Assembly (NCBI RefSeq): GCF_000513195.1
Contig: NZ_CBVI010000039.1
Location: forward strand, 34,438-98,437
Direction: 5' to 3'
Origin: Bacteroides timonensis
Lineage (GTDB): Bacteria > Bacteroidota > Bacteroidia > Bacteroidales > Bacteroidaceae
DNA length: 64,000 bases
The translations under genes were made by a program, and so were the position numbers. Each line of letters opens with the position of its first letter. The stretch's first letter is position 1. Under the pieces are notes generated by a model that was given only the letters and a program-made list of their open reading frames with translations, was not told the origin of the DNA and did no database searches. This document shows, piece by piece, positions 56,249 to 64,000 of this stretch.

Positions 56249-58453
56249 TCAGAACAAGCTCCACGCAACCGTCAGTCCGGCCATCACGATAGCTACCATA
56301 CTCATCAGCTTGATAAGGATATTCAAACTCGGACCGGAAGTATCCTTGAACGGATCCCCTACCGTATCACCTACCACAGTGGCTTTATGCACTTCGCTAC
56401 CCTTACCGCCGAAGTTTCCTTCTTCCACATATTTCTTTGCATTATCCCATGCACCTCCCGCATTCGCCATAAAGATGGCAAGAACGAAACCGCTACTCAA
56501 TCCACCGATCAGCAAGCCCAGCACACCGGGAACACCAAAAATAAGTCCCGTAGCAATCGGAGCTAAAATGGCTATCAGCGAAGGAACTACCATTTCACGT
56601 TGCGCCCCCTTTGTGGAGATAGCTACACAACGTTCGTAATCCGGTTCTGTCTCACCGGTAAGTATTCCTTTGATTTCACGGAACTGGCGGCGTACCTCAT
56701 CCACCATATGACCGGCAGCACGGCCAACAGCGTTCATTGTCAATCCGCAGAAAAGGAATGCCATCATACTACCCAGGAACATACCTGAAAGAACCTTCGG
56801 GTTCATCAATGTCACATCATAATGATGCATGAAGTCGAAGAAAGTGGCATCCTGAAGCGCCACGGCATCCCCATGAGGAAGCGTTAAATCAGTGGTTCCC
56901 AAACGAGTCAGTCCGATACGGATTTCTTCAATATAAGAGGCAAGCAGGGCAAGTCCCGTAAGTGCAGCCGAACCAATGGCAAACCCCTTTCCGGTAGCGG
57001 CAGTAGTATTACCCAAAGAGTCGAGAGCATCCGTACGCTTACGTACTTCCGCACCCAGACCGGACATCTCAGCATTACCGCCGGCATTATCAGCAATAGG
57101 GCCGTAAGCATCTGTAGCAAGAGTGATACCCAAAGTGGAAAGCATACCTACAGCAGCAATACCGATACCGTAAAGTCCCATACCTACATTATTGAAATCA
57201 AATCCTGATGCAAACAGGTAGGAAGCGATGATACCTATTACCACGGCAATCACCGGAATAGCAGTAGAAAGCATACCCAAACCGATACCGGAGATAATTA
57301 CCGTAGCCGGGCCGGTCTTTCCGCTTTCGCTCAACTTCTGGGTAGGACGATAGGATTGTGAGGTATAGTATTCCGTAGAACGTCCGATGATGATGCCAAC
57401 TACCAGACCGACTATAACGGCACAAGATATCCACATCCAGTTATCAAGTTTCAATAGCCAAAGAATAAAGAAAGTAGCCACAACAATCAGCACTGAACTC
57501 AGGTTCGTACCGAAAGCCAACGAAGCGAGCAGGTCTTTCATCTTCGCATTCTCCTTGGTACGTACTGCGAAGATACCGATAATAGAAAGAAGGATACCTA
57601 CGGCAGCAATCAGCATCGGAGCTATAACAGCTTTGAACTGCATGGCCGTATCTCCTGTATGAATAAAAGCGGCAGCACCCAGAGCGGCAGTTGCCAGAAT
57701 GGAGCCGCAATAGCTTTCATAGAGGTCGGCACCCATACCAGCTACATCGCCTACGTTGTCACCTACATTATCGGCAATCGTTGCAGGGTTACGAGGGTCA
57801 TCTTCGGGAATACCGGCCTCAACCTTACCTACCAGGTCGGCGCCTACATCGGCAGCTTTCGTATAAATACCTCCACCTACACGGGCAAAGAGCGCTTGTG
57901 TGGAAGCACCCATTCCGAAAGTAAGCATGGTGGTAGTGATAATACAGAGTTTATGAGTCGGAGTCAGAACATCTTCCGGAATAACCGCATTCAGTAACAG
58001 ATACCAGAAAGAGATGTCAAGCAATCCCAAACCCACTACGACCAGTCCCATTACCGCACCGCTACGGAAAGCAACACGCAATCCCGCATTTAGTGAGCTA
58101 CGGGCAGCATTTGCTGTGCGTGCCGAAGCATACGTTGCCGTCTTCATACCGAGGAATCCGGAAAGTCCGGAGAAGAAACCGCCCGTCAGGAAAGCAATCG
58201 GTACCCAACGATTCTGTACATCGAAACCGTATGCCATAATAGCGAAAAGGATCACAAGTCCCAGAAATACCCAGCCAACTATCTTATACTGTTGTTTCAG
58301 ATAAGACATCGCGCCTTTACGCACAGCGGCGGCAATCTTTATCATTTGCGGAGTACCCTCACTCTCTTTCATCATTTGCTTATGGAAATAGTAAGCAAAG
58401 CAGAGAGCTAAAACGGAAGCGGCCGGAATCAGCCAGAAAAGCAAACTGTCCAT
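56249..58453 (-). CDS. hppA: Membrane-bound ion-translocating pyrophosphatase
   Basis: 734 residues, about 16 membrane segments. Signature [47 protein letters not shown] with the pyrophosphate-binding Asp residues, and the C-terminal [14 protein letters not shown] and [27 protein letters not shown]. The [10 protein letters not shown] segment has Ala where K+-independent forms have Lys, so this is a K+-dependent type; those pump Na+, H+ or both, and the ion cannot be fixed by eye. It couples pyrophosphate hydrolysis to ion export at the inner membrane. Monocistronic. Confidence 0.96.
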   Translation of the reverse strand: MDSLLFWLIPAASVLALCFAYYFHKQMMKESEGTPQMIKIAAAVRKGAMSYLKQQYKIVGWVFLGLVILFAIMAYGFDVQNRWVPIAFLTGGFFSGLSGFLGMKTATYASARTANAARSSLNAGLRVAFRSGAVMGLVVVGLGLLDISFWYLLLNAVIPEDVLTPTHKLCIITTTMLTFGMGASTQALFARVGGGIYTKAADVGADLVGKVEAGIPEDDPRNPATIADNVGDNVGDVAGMGADLYESYCGSILATAALGAAAFIHTGDTAMQFKAVIAPMLIAAVGILLSIIGIFAVRTKENAKMKDLLASLAFGTNLSSVLIVVATFFILWLLKLDNWMWISCAVIVGLVVGIIIGRSTEYYTSQSYRPTQKLSESGKTGPATVIISGIGLGMLSTAIPVIAVVIGIIASYLFASGFDFNNVGMGLYGIGIAAVGMLSTLGITLATDAYGPIADNAGGNAEMSGLGAEVRKRTDALDSLGNTTAATGKGFAIGSAALTGLALLASYIEEIRIGLTRLGTTDLTLPHGDAVALQDATFFDFMHHYDVTLMNPKVLSGMFLGSMMAFLFCGLTMNAVGRAAGHMVDEVRRQFREIKGILTGETEPDYERCVAISTKGAQREMVVPSLIAILAPIATGLIFGVPGVLGLLIGGLSSGFVLAIFMANAGGAWDNAKKYVEEGNFGGKGSEVHKATVVGDTVGDPFKDTSGPSLNILIKLMSMVAIVMAGLTVAWSLF

Positions 58454-58626
58454 GGTGTTATTCGTATTAAAAGGTTGATTGAAAGCCTAAAAGTATTGAT
58501 TTGAAACGAAATAAGCAAAGGAATAAAAGAAAAATCAACTCATTCTATTAAATTTGCAGGCGAAAACCGTACCCGATTGAGCACCCATGTTGTAGTATAA
58601 GTAAAATCAATAAAAACAAAGGAATA

Positions 58627-61212
58627 ATGAAACGCACAGATTTTACTTTTAGAAAGGCATGGATGATATACACAGTATATTTTCTTCTACTCTTTACCCC
58701 AACCGCAAATGCACAGCAAACAGCCAGCCTGGTCAGCCTGGAACTAAAAAACGAAAAGCTGTCTGCCGCACTGAAACAGATAGAGAAGATGGGCGGCAAG
58801 AATATCCTTTTTGCCTATGAAGAGACGGAGAATTATCACGTAACAGCAAGTATCCGTAAACAGACGCAAGGCGAAGCCATCCGTACAGTACTGAAAGGAA
58901 AACCTTTCAACTGTATCGAACGTACCGATTACTTCGTGATTCAGCGGAAGGGAAAAGATGGCAAGACTACCCAAGTACGCGGAACCATATACGGAGACCG
59001 AGATGAACCGTTAGCGTATGCCAACGTCATCCTGCTGGCAGCAGCTGATTCCGCCTTTATCACAGGATGCGTCACAGCGGAAGACGGTAGCTTTATCCTA
59101 CCCGGCAACAATGAAAAAAATCATTTGCTGAAAGTAACCTACATAGGCTATCAGTCCTTGACGCTTCCTTGCCAGCCGGAAAATGACATTCACCTGCAAC
59201 CAGACGCACAAATACTGAAAGAAGTGACCGTCACCGCCTCCCACCCGCTGGTGGAACGCAAGAATGGCGCTTTCGTTGCCAACGTAGCAGGGACACCGCT
59301 TTCTATGCTGGGCTCTGCAAGCGATATGATCGGTCACCTCCCTTTTGTCACCGGCTCGGACGGTAACTATACCGTTATCGGACGAGGCAAACCGGACATC
59401 TATATCAATGGCCGGAAAGTACGCGACACCTCAGAACTAAACCAACTTCAGGCTAACGAAATACTCTCCGCTGAAATTGTAACCACGCCCGGAGCACGTT
59501 ATTCCTCCAGCGTGTCATCCGTTATCCGGCTACGTACCATCCGCAAGCGCGGGCAAGGTTTAAGTGCCAATGCCTACGCAGACTATACTCAGGGACACTC
59601 GGCAAAAGGCAAACAAGGTGCCTCACTAAATTATCGTACCGGCGGACTGGACATCTTTATCAAAGGGCACTTCAATGAGTCGGACACATACTCCACCAGT
59701 CATACCCAACTGCAACTGAACACTTCCTCCGAATGGAAAAGCATATCTGACAACGTCAATCGTGCACATGATGCAAACTTCAATGGCGAAGTAGGTTTCA
59801 ACTACGAACCGGATGACCATCAGTCTTTCGGTATACGCTATGTACCCAAAACCGGACTGGGCGATCAGGAGCTTTATTCGCAAGGTGAAACCGTGATGCT
59901 GCGGGACGGAGAAGAGGTAGATCGTCTCACATCCGACTCACACGGTCGCAAGCACACCAACTGGAATCATACCGTGAATGGCTATTATAACGGTACTTTC
60001 GGAAAATGGAACATCGACTTCAATGCCGACTACCTCTACGGTCGCTCCGGAGGTGGGCAGAAGGTGGACAACAATGGTGAAACCGATGCCTCATCCGACA
60101 GTGAAGTAAAAAACCGCCTGTATGCCGCTAAACTGGTGATTACGGCACCGCTCGGGCAAGGCAAACTCTCTTTCGGTACTGAAGAAACTTTCACCGAGCG
60201 CCACGACATCTTCAAGCAAAGCGGTTTCTCCAATGATGCCGATAACCGCATCAAACAGTCCATCGCCTCTGCCTTTGTCGATTATTCCATAGAATTGGGA
60301 CAGTTCGACATCATGGCAGGATTACGCTATGAATATCAAAAGACGGATTATTACGAATCAGATATCTATAAAGAAGAGAAAAGTCCAGCTTATCATGACC
60401 TGATTCCCGTAGCGGGCATTTTCTACAAAAAGGACGACTGGAATATCGGCCTGTCTTATCGCATGAAAAAGCATAATCCCAGCTACAGTATGCTGTCCAG
60501 TACCATCAGTTACCAAAGCAAGTACCAATACCACAACGGAAATCCTGAACTGGAACCACAAAAGCATAACCTCTTCTCATTGGAAGGGGGCTGGAAATGG
60601 ATCAATGCCAGTTTGTACTTCAACCACGTACGAAACATGTACACCACTTATGCCAAACCCTATGATGACGCAAAGCACCCCGGCGTAGTATTGTGGACAA
60701 TGGCAAGCATCCCCAACTCCTATGCATACGGAGGCGCCTTGGTACTCTCCCCAAAGTTCGGCTGGTGGCAACCGCAATTTACGGCCAGCCTGTCCTGGTT
60801 CCAGTCCAACGCCCGTTCACTGAATATTCAGCCCCTTTGGAATGAGGCGCAACCGGATTTCATTCTGAATAACAGTTTTACATTGCCTCGTGGCTGGTTT
60901 TTCAATATAAAAGGAAGACTGGCATTTGGTGCAAAGCAAAGCTATGGCATCAAAAAAACAGAAGGAACTGTAGATGCGCAACTTACCAAATCTTTCCTGA
61001 AAGACCGCGCGTTGCGCGTCTCGCTGGTAGCGAATGATATATTTCGTACAGGTACCTATCACTTTCGTGTATATGGCGACCGCACCTACAACGAGTTTGA
61101 AAACTATTCCGACAAACAACGTTTCGGCATACGCCTCAACTATCAGTTCAATGCCACCAAGAATAAATATAAAGGTAAAGGTGCCGGAGAAAGTGAAAAA
61201 GGACGTCTTTAA
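58627..61212 (+). CDS. STN-domain TonB-dependent receptor-like outer membrane protein
   Basis: 861 residues. Signal peptide to about residue 30 (TPTANAQQ), an STN domain (about 35-110, LELKNEKLSAALKQIEKMGGKNILFAYEE), a CarboxypepD_reg-like domain (VRGTIYGDRDEPLAYANVILL), plug (YINGRKVRDTSELNQLQ, TTPGARYSSSVSSVIRL) and an OMP_b-brl_3-type barrel ending YQFNATKNKYKGKGAGESEKGRL. The STN domain is where such receptors contact a FecR anti-sigma; an ECF sigma gene and a fecR gene lie directly downstream. The three probably form a cell-surface signalling system. It is a paralogue of the pseudogene at 53711. Ligand unknown. Confidence 0.9.
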   Translation: MKRTDFTFRKAWMIYTVYFLLLFTPTANAQQTASLVSLELKNEKLSAALKQIEKMGGKNILFAYEETENYHVTASIRKQTQGEAIRTVLKGKPFNCIERTDYFVIQRKGKDGKTTQVRGTIYGDRDEPLAYANVILLAAADSAFITGCVTAEDGSFILPGNNEKNHLLKVTYIGYQSLTLPCQPENDIHLQPDAQILKEVTVTASHPLVERKNGAFVANVAGTPLSMLGSASDMIGHLPFVTGSDGNYTVIGRGKPDIYINGRKVRDTSELNQLQANEILSAEIVTTPGARYSSSVSSVIRLRTIRKRGQGLSANAYADYTQGHSAKGKQGASLNYRTGGLDIFIKGHFNESDTYSTSHTQLQLNTSSEWKSISDNVNRAHDANFNGEVGFNYEPDDHQSFGIRYVPKTGLGDQELYSQGETVMLRDGEEVDRLTSDSHGRKHTNWNHTVNGYYNGTFGKWNIDFNADYLYGRSGGGQKVDNNGETDASSDSEVKNRLYAAKLVITAPLGQGKLSFGTEETFTERHDIFKQSGFSNDADNRIKQSIASAFVDYSIELGQFDIMAGLRYEYQKTDYYESDIYKEEKSPAYHDLIPVAGIFYKKDDWNIGLSYRMKKHNPSYSMLSSTISYQSKYQYHNGNPELEPQKHNLFSLEGGWKWINASLYFNHVRNMYTTYAKPYDDAKHPGVVLWTMASIPNSYAYGGALVLSPKFGWWQPQFTASLSWFQSNARSLNIQPLWNEAQPDFILNNSFTLPRGWFFNIKGRLAFGAKQSYGIKKTEGTVDAQLTKSFLKDRALRVSLVANDIFRTGTYHFRVYGDRTYNEFENYSDKQRFGIRLNYQFNATKNKYKGKGAGESEKGRL

Positions 61213-61217
61213 ATTCC

Positions 61218-61393
61218 GTTTACCCCAAAGGATGATTCTGTTTACCTCAAATGATAACTCCGTTTACACGCCGAGGTAAAGGTCGTTACATACCGAGGTA
61301 AAGAGCATTACAATAAGGGGTAAAGGTCGTTACATACGGCGGTAAAGGCTTTTACCGTGCGATGTAAATGGTTTGTAAATGCAGCACACTGAT
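61218..61393. repeat. 22-base tandem array, eight units
   Basis: Unit starts fall at 61218, 61240, 61262, 61284, 61306, 61328, 61350 and 61372, exactly 22 apart, with starts GTTTACC, GTTTACC, GTTTACA, CGTTACA, CATTACA, CGTTACA, TTTTACC, TTTGTAA. Most units also hold GGTAAAG, the complement of the start, so each unit is a spaced palindrome. It fills the 324-base gap between the receptor and the sigma factor. Confidence 0.88.
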
Positions 61394-61479
61394 TGCAAGA
61401 ACACTAACCATTCCAGCATCTCTCTTTCCCAATATGTACAATGCCCTTCCCACAACGGTACAACGACAGTTTAAGGAGA

Positions 61480-61514
61480 TTGATAAAGGAAATAAAGGAT
61501 AATCCTTACCTTTG
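61480..61514 (+). promoter_or_regulatory. Putative promoter of the sigma/fecR operon
   Basis: TACCTTTG at 61507-61514 is a perfect -7 match 22 bases before the ATG. TTG at 61480-61482 is 24 bases upstream, a longer spacer than usual. Confidence 0.45.
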
Positions 61515-61536
61515 CAGACCCAAAAAGAATCAGAAA

Positions 61537-62061
61537 ATGTCCTTGTTTCATAAAAAAGACACAAAAAGAGAAGTTTTCGGACAGATGTTCACGGAGCTAT
61601 ATCCCCGTCTGGTGCGCTACGCCACCCAACTATTGGGCGACGGAGAAGAAGCCCGTGATATTGTGGGTAGTGTGATGGAGCAGGCGTGGAAACAATTCGA
61701 AAAGCTGGAACCGGAAAACCGGGGAGCCTGGCTTTACACTGCCGCACGTAATGCCTGCCTTAACCGTCTGAAGCATCTGCAAGTAGAAGCCACCAACCTG
61801 GAAGCATTGCGCGAAGCCACCCGCATGGATGTAGCGACCGACTACCGGGAACATGAGCGACTACTGCAACAGGCGGAAAGCATCGCCCGCAACCTACCGG
61901 AACCGACCTGCACGGTATTGCGGCTCTGCTATTATGAACATAAAACCTATCGGGAAGTAGCCGAACAACTTGGCATCAGTCCCGACACCGTAAAGAAACA
62001 TATATCCAAAGCTTTGCGTACCTTGCGCGAAGCAATGACCCTGAAAGGAGGAAACCGATGA
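61537..62061 (+). CDS. ECF-family RNA polymerase sigma factor
   Basis: 174 residues from the ATG at 61537 (MSLFHKKDTKREVFGQMF); the 32 codons upstream contain the promoter and are not used. Sigma-2 region LYPRLVRYATQLLGDGEEARDIVGSVMEQAWKQF and sigma-4 region LRLCYYEHKTYREVAEQLGISPDTVKKHISKALRTLREAM. It overlaps the fecR gene by a few bases (ATGA), the normal sigma/anti-sigma coupling. Expected to direct transcription of a surface uptake or signalling gene once released; the receptor upstream is the first candidate target. Confidence 0.94.
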   Translation: MSLFHKKDTKREVFGQMFTELYPRLVRYATQLLGDGEEARDIVGSVMEQAWKQFEKLEPENRGAWLYTAARNACLNRLKHLQVEATNLEALREATRMDVATDYREHERLLQQAESIARNLPEPTCTVLRLCYYEHKTYREVAEQLGISPDTVKKHISKALRTLREAMTLKGGNR

Positions 62062-63029
62062 TGGAAGAGAAAAAAGAAAATGATTTCAAGATGGATACTG
62101 AAGACCTCAGATTACTGAATGCCTTCGGAGAAGCGCTCGGAGACTTGCCTTCGGAAGAAGAGACCCGTGCGGCATGGAATGCTTTTGCCTCCCGGCAAGA
62201 CGCCCGAAAGCGCAGACGCATCATACAGATGTGGACTTCCGGCATTGCAGTTGCCATCGTAGTGCTGGCAGCGCTTATCGTGCCCCGCATTATCAGCGAA
62301 GACACAATACAAGATATTGAAATCTTTGCGGCCTTGGATGTTCCCAAAGCAATCATCACCTCGGAGAGCAATGGCAGGATTACTCTTTCAACTCCCCCAG
62401 CCACTACCACGCAAATCACTCTGGACGATGGTACACAGGTTACACTCAGTGCCAATTCCCGCCTGGAATATCCTAAACTGTTCCCCACAGAGGGGACCCG
62501 TGAAGTCCATCTGACAGGAGAAGCACGTTTCGAAGTGGCAAAAGATAGTGCACGTCCTTTCATTGTTTCTTCCGGTAAGATACAGACACAGGTATTGGGT
62601 ACGGTATTCGATGTAAATGCCTATCCGGGAAAAGTAGCGGCAGTTACTTTATTTCAGGGGCGCGTCCGCGTCAGCGACGAGAAACAAACACGGCAGAAAG
62701 ACATATTGCCCGGACAGCAAGCTATATTGTCTGAAGATAACGGCTTCACCATATCCGAAGCACAACTCACCGCAACGGAAGGATGGACCAAAGGAGAGTT
62801 CAGCTTCGATGATGCCGAACTGGCGGAGATTATGAAGTCTGTAGGCACATGGTATAACACCAGTATCATCTTTCATTCGCCCGACTTGCTGAAACAACGC
62901 ATTCATTTCCGCTTCCCGCGAACAACTTCTTTGGAAGAAGTAGTGCAAGCGCTCAATGATCTGGGAATAGCCAAACTGGAACAAAAAAAGGGAAAAGTAA
63001 TCATCAGCGATTATTCTCCCAAGCATTGA
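62058..63029 (+). CDS. FecR-family anti-sigma factor
   Basis: 323 residues. A short cytoplasmic part (ETRAAWNAFASRQDARKRRR), one membrane segment about 58-78 (MWTSGIAVAIVVLAALIVPRII), then the periplasmic FecR domain (ITLDDGTQVTLSANSRLEYP, RFEVAKDSARPFIVSSGKIQTQVLGTVFDVNAYPG) and a C-terminal DUF4974 domain (GEFSFDDAELAEIMKSVGTWYN...). It holds the ECF sigma factor at the membrane and senses the STN domain of a receptor. Two consecutive ATG codons (62058, 62061) are possible starts. A hairpin follows the gene. Confidence 0.93.
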   Translation: MMEEKKENDFKMDTEDLRLLNAFGEALGDLPSEEETRAAWNAFASRQDARKRRRIIQMWTSGIAVAIVVLAALIVPRIISEDTIQDIEIFAALDVPKAIITSESNGRITLSTPPATTTQITLDDGTQVTLSANSRLEYPKLFPTEGTREVHLTGEARFEVAKDSARPFIVSSGKIQTQVLGTVFDVNAYPGKVAAVTLFQGRVRVSDEKQTRQKDILPGQQAILSEDNGFTISEAQLTATEGWTKGEFSFDDAELAEIMKSVGTWYNTSIIFHSPDLLKQRIHFRFPRTTSLEEVVQALNDLGIAKLEQKKGKVIISDYSPKH

Positions 63030-63033
63030 CAAG

Positions 63034-63059
63034 CTGGGGAAGAGCTTTCCGGCTCTTCC
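63034..63059. terminator. Hairpin between fecR and the ybjQ-like gene
   Basis: GGGGAAGAGC and GCTCTTCCCC with a 6-base loop, between two convergent genes. The T-rich tract on the plus side (TGTATTTATT) is loose, so this is a probable rather than certain terminator. Confidence 0.65.
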
Positions 63060-63070
63060 CCCTGTATTTA

Positions 63071-63391
63071 TTATTCTACTGTCACAGCCGTACCGCAAGC
63101 GGTTACCATCAGCATACTGCTGCTTCCACCTACAGTTTCATAGTCCAAATCCACGCCAATCACAGCATTGGCTCCGAGTGCTCTGGCGTGTTCCTGCATT
63201 TCACGCAGGGCGATATCTTTCGCTTCGTGCAGCACTTCCTCATAAGAGCCGCTACGTCCGCCCACTACATCGCGGATGCTGGCAAAAAAGTCACGGAATA
63301 CATTGGCACCGATAATCGTCTCGCCTGAAACGATACCGTAATAGCGGGTGATACGTCCACCCTCGATAGTTGGTGTTGTTGTTACTAACAT
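63071..63391 (-). CDS. YbjQ/UPF0145 family protein
   Basis: 106 residues, the family's usual length. Pattern: [65 protein letters not shown] and [31 protein letters not shown]. These small proteins form homo-pentamers of unknown function; some are annotated as heavy-metal binding, but no metal ligand set is evident here. Convergent with fecR. Confidence 0.93.
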   Translation of the reverse strand: MLVTTTPTIEGGRITRYYGIVSGETIIGANVFRDFFASIRDVVGGRSGSYEEVLHEAKDIALREMQEHARALGANAVIGVDLDYETVGGSSSMLMVTACGTAVTVE

Positions 63392-63558
63392 AATCTTTCT
63401 CTATTTATTTAAGTTATTTGCACCCTATTAGACGCACGAACAGGGCGAAAAGTTGCAGTGCCGAGAGCTTTTATACCTCTTCATTATAATAAAAAAACAA
63501 AAAAGAGAGGACCTATATATGAGCAAAGTCAGCATTTATCTATCTTTGTGCCGAAGAA

Positions 63559-63900
63559 ATGAAAACAAAGCATTTTATATTTAAAATAATGATGTATCTG
63601 GTCGTAGTGCTTTTTGCTCTGCAACCAGAAGATTATAATTCCTTTTCCGAGAACGAACCTCCCTTTCTTTGCATCGAACAAAATGAGCATCATTCGCCTG
63701 AAGAGTTTAATGATGAAGCTGTTATCTCACGTACACTTTCTTTAAGCCGTGCGCGTAAGTTCTGTGCAGAGACTACGACTACTTATACTTTCTCTACTGA
63801 GAACACTAATCTATATCAATATAGTGACGGCAGCCAACCGTACAACCTCAGGAGCATATATTCACCCGAACGCTCCCTACTTTGTATATACCGGCTTTAG
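63559..63900 (+). CDS. Small hypothetical exported protein
   Basis: 113 residues; no family recognised. The start MKTKHFIFKIMMYLVVVLFALQ looks like a signal peptide or membrane anchor, followed by an acidic stretch (PEDYNSFSENEPP, EQNEHHSPEEFNDE) and a Ser/Thr/Tyr-rich end. A perfect -7 box, TATCTTTG, lies at 63541-63548, so close to this ATG that the 5' leader would be only a few bases; the ATG at 63589 (MMYLVVVLFAL) would give a normal leader. The 87 bases after it show no gene, and an ATG at 63988 may open the next one beyond the window. Confidence 0.5.
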   Translation: MKTKHFIFKIMMYLVVVLFALQPEDYNSFSENEPPFLCIEQNEHHSPEEFNDEAVISRTLSLSRARKFCAETTTTYTFSTENTNLYQYSDGSQPYNLRSIYSPERSLLCIYRL

Positions 63901-64000
63901 CACAAGTCCTTCTATTACCGTATTTTTATATTCTATCCGGGACGAATCATACATTCGTTCCGCTATGTCTAATTAATAAACTTATATATGGGACTTGTTA

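Noticed and set aside
61218..61393. CRISPR array
   Set aside because: Units are 22 bases end to end with no unique spacers and no cas genes; the same holds for the other arrays.
63749..63976. Open frame of 75 codons overlapping the small hypothetical gene
   Set aside because: It has no promoter of its own and overlaps most of a frame with a signal peptide; both are weak, and the one with the signal was kept.

Overview
The window reads as chromosomal DNA of a gut Bacteroides or close relative. Evidence: a SusC/SusD pair with a hybrid two-component regulator, serine-type sulfatases, many promoter elements of the Bacteroides -7 type (TAnnTTTG), few Shine-Dalgarno sites, a Bacteroidetes-type division and cell wall cluster, and a FecR/ECF-sigma/TonB signalling module. 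I cannot name the species from sequence alone.

Layout. (1) 1-18027 is a polysaccharide utilisation locus (PUL): GH20 hexosaminidase (cut by the left edge), sulfatase, SusD and SusC on the minus strand, a divergent hybrid two-component system (HTCS), then a second sulfatase and a GH2 beta-galactosidase on the minus strand. The enzyme set (two sulfatases, hexosaminidase, galactosidase) suggests a sulfated host glycan such as mucin O-glycan or keratan sulfate. Three of its transcription units share a conserved upstream element at fixed distance from a -7 box, the best candidate for the HTCS operator. (2) 18244-25886 is a lower-GC accessory operon: a small secreted protein with a sorting-domain-like tail, a 2107-residue SpvB/RHS protein with an inserted double zinc ribbon and a C-terminal HEYYH metallopeptidase-like tip, and a lipoprotein 4 bases downstream that may be its immunity protein. 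(3) 26419-42404 is the dcw cluster in the order mraZ, rsmH, ftsL, ftsI, murE, mraY, murD, ftsW, murG, murC, ftsQ, ftsA, ftsZ (no murF, murB or ddl), followed by a YqeY-like gene. (4) 43145-53477 is a housekeeping stretch: PagL-like outer membrane protein, recO, tRNA-Glu, rpsT, gyrB, DUF3109, gpmI, corA, rnhB and a two-gene LysO lysine exporter. (5) 53711-63029 holds a decayed TonB-dependent receptor, an orphan nucleotidyltransferase, a membrane pyrophosphatase, and a cell-surface signalling set (STN-domain receptor, ECF sigma factor, FecR anti-sigma). The window ends with a YbjQ-family gene and a small hypothetical gene.

The least expected signal is in the spacers. Many intergenic gaps hold tandem arrays whose sequence differs from place to place while the period is kept: 22 or 23 nt (about 12950-13124, 13371-13414, 34728-34838, 44468-44572, 61218-61393), 11 nt (26114-26225), and 7 or 8 nt (15312-15346, 26904-26931, 27850-27881, 31917-31940, 33252-33366, 48181-48215). 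The 22/23-nt and 11-nt units are mostly palindromic or contain half-sites in both orientations. No insertion sequence with a transposase and no CRISPR array was seen.
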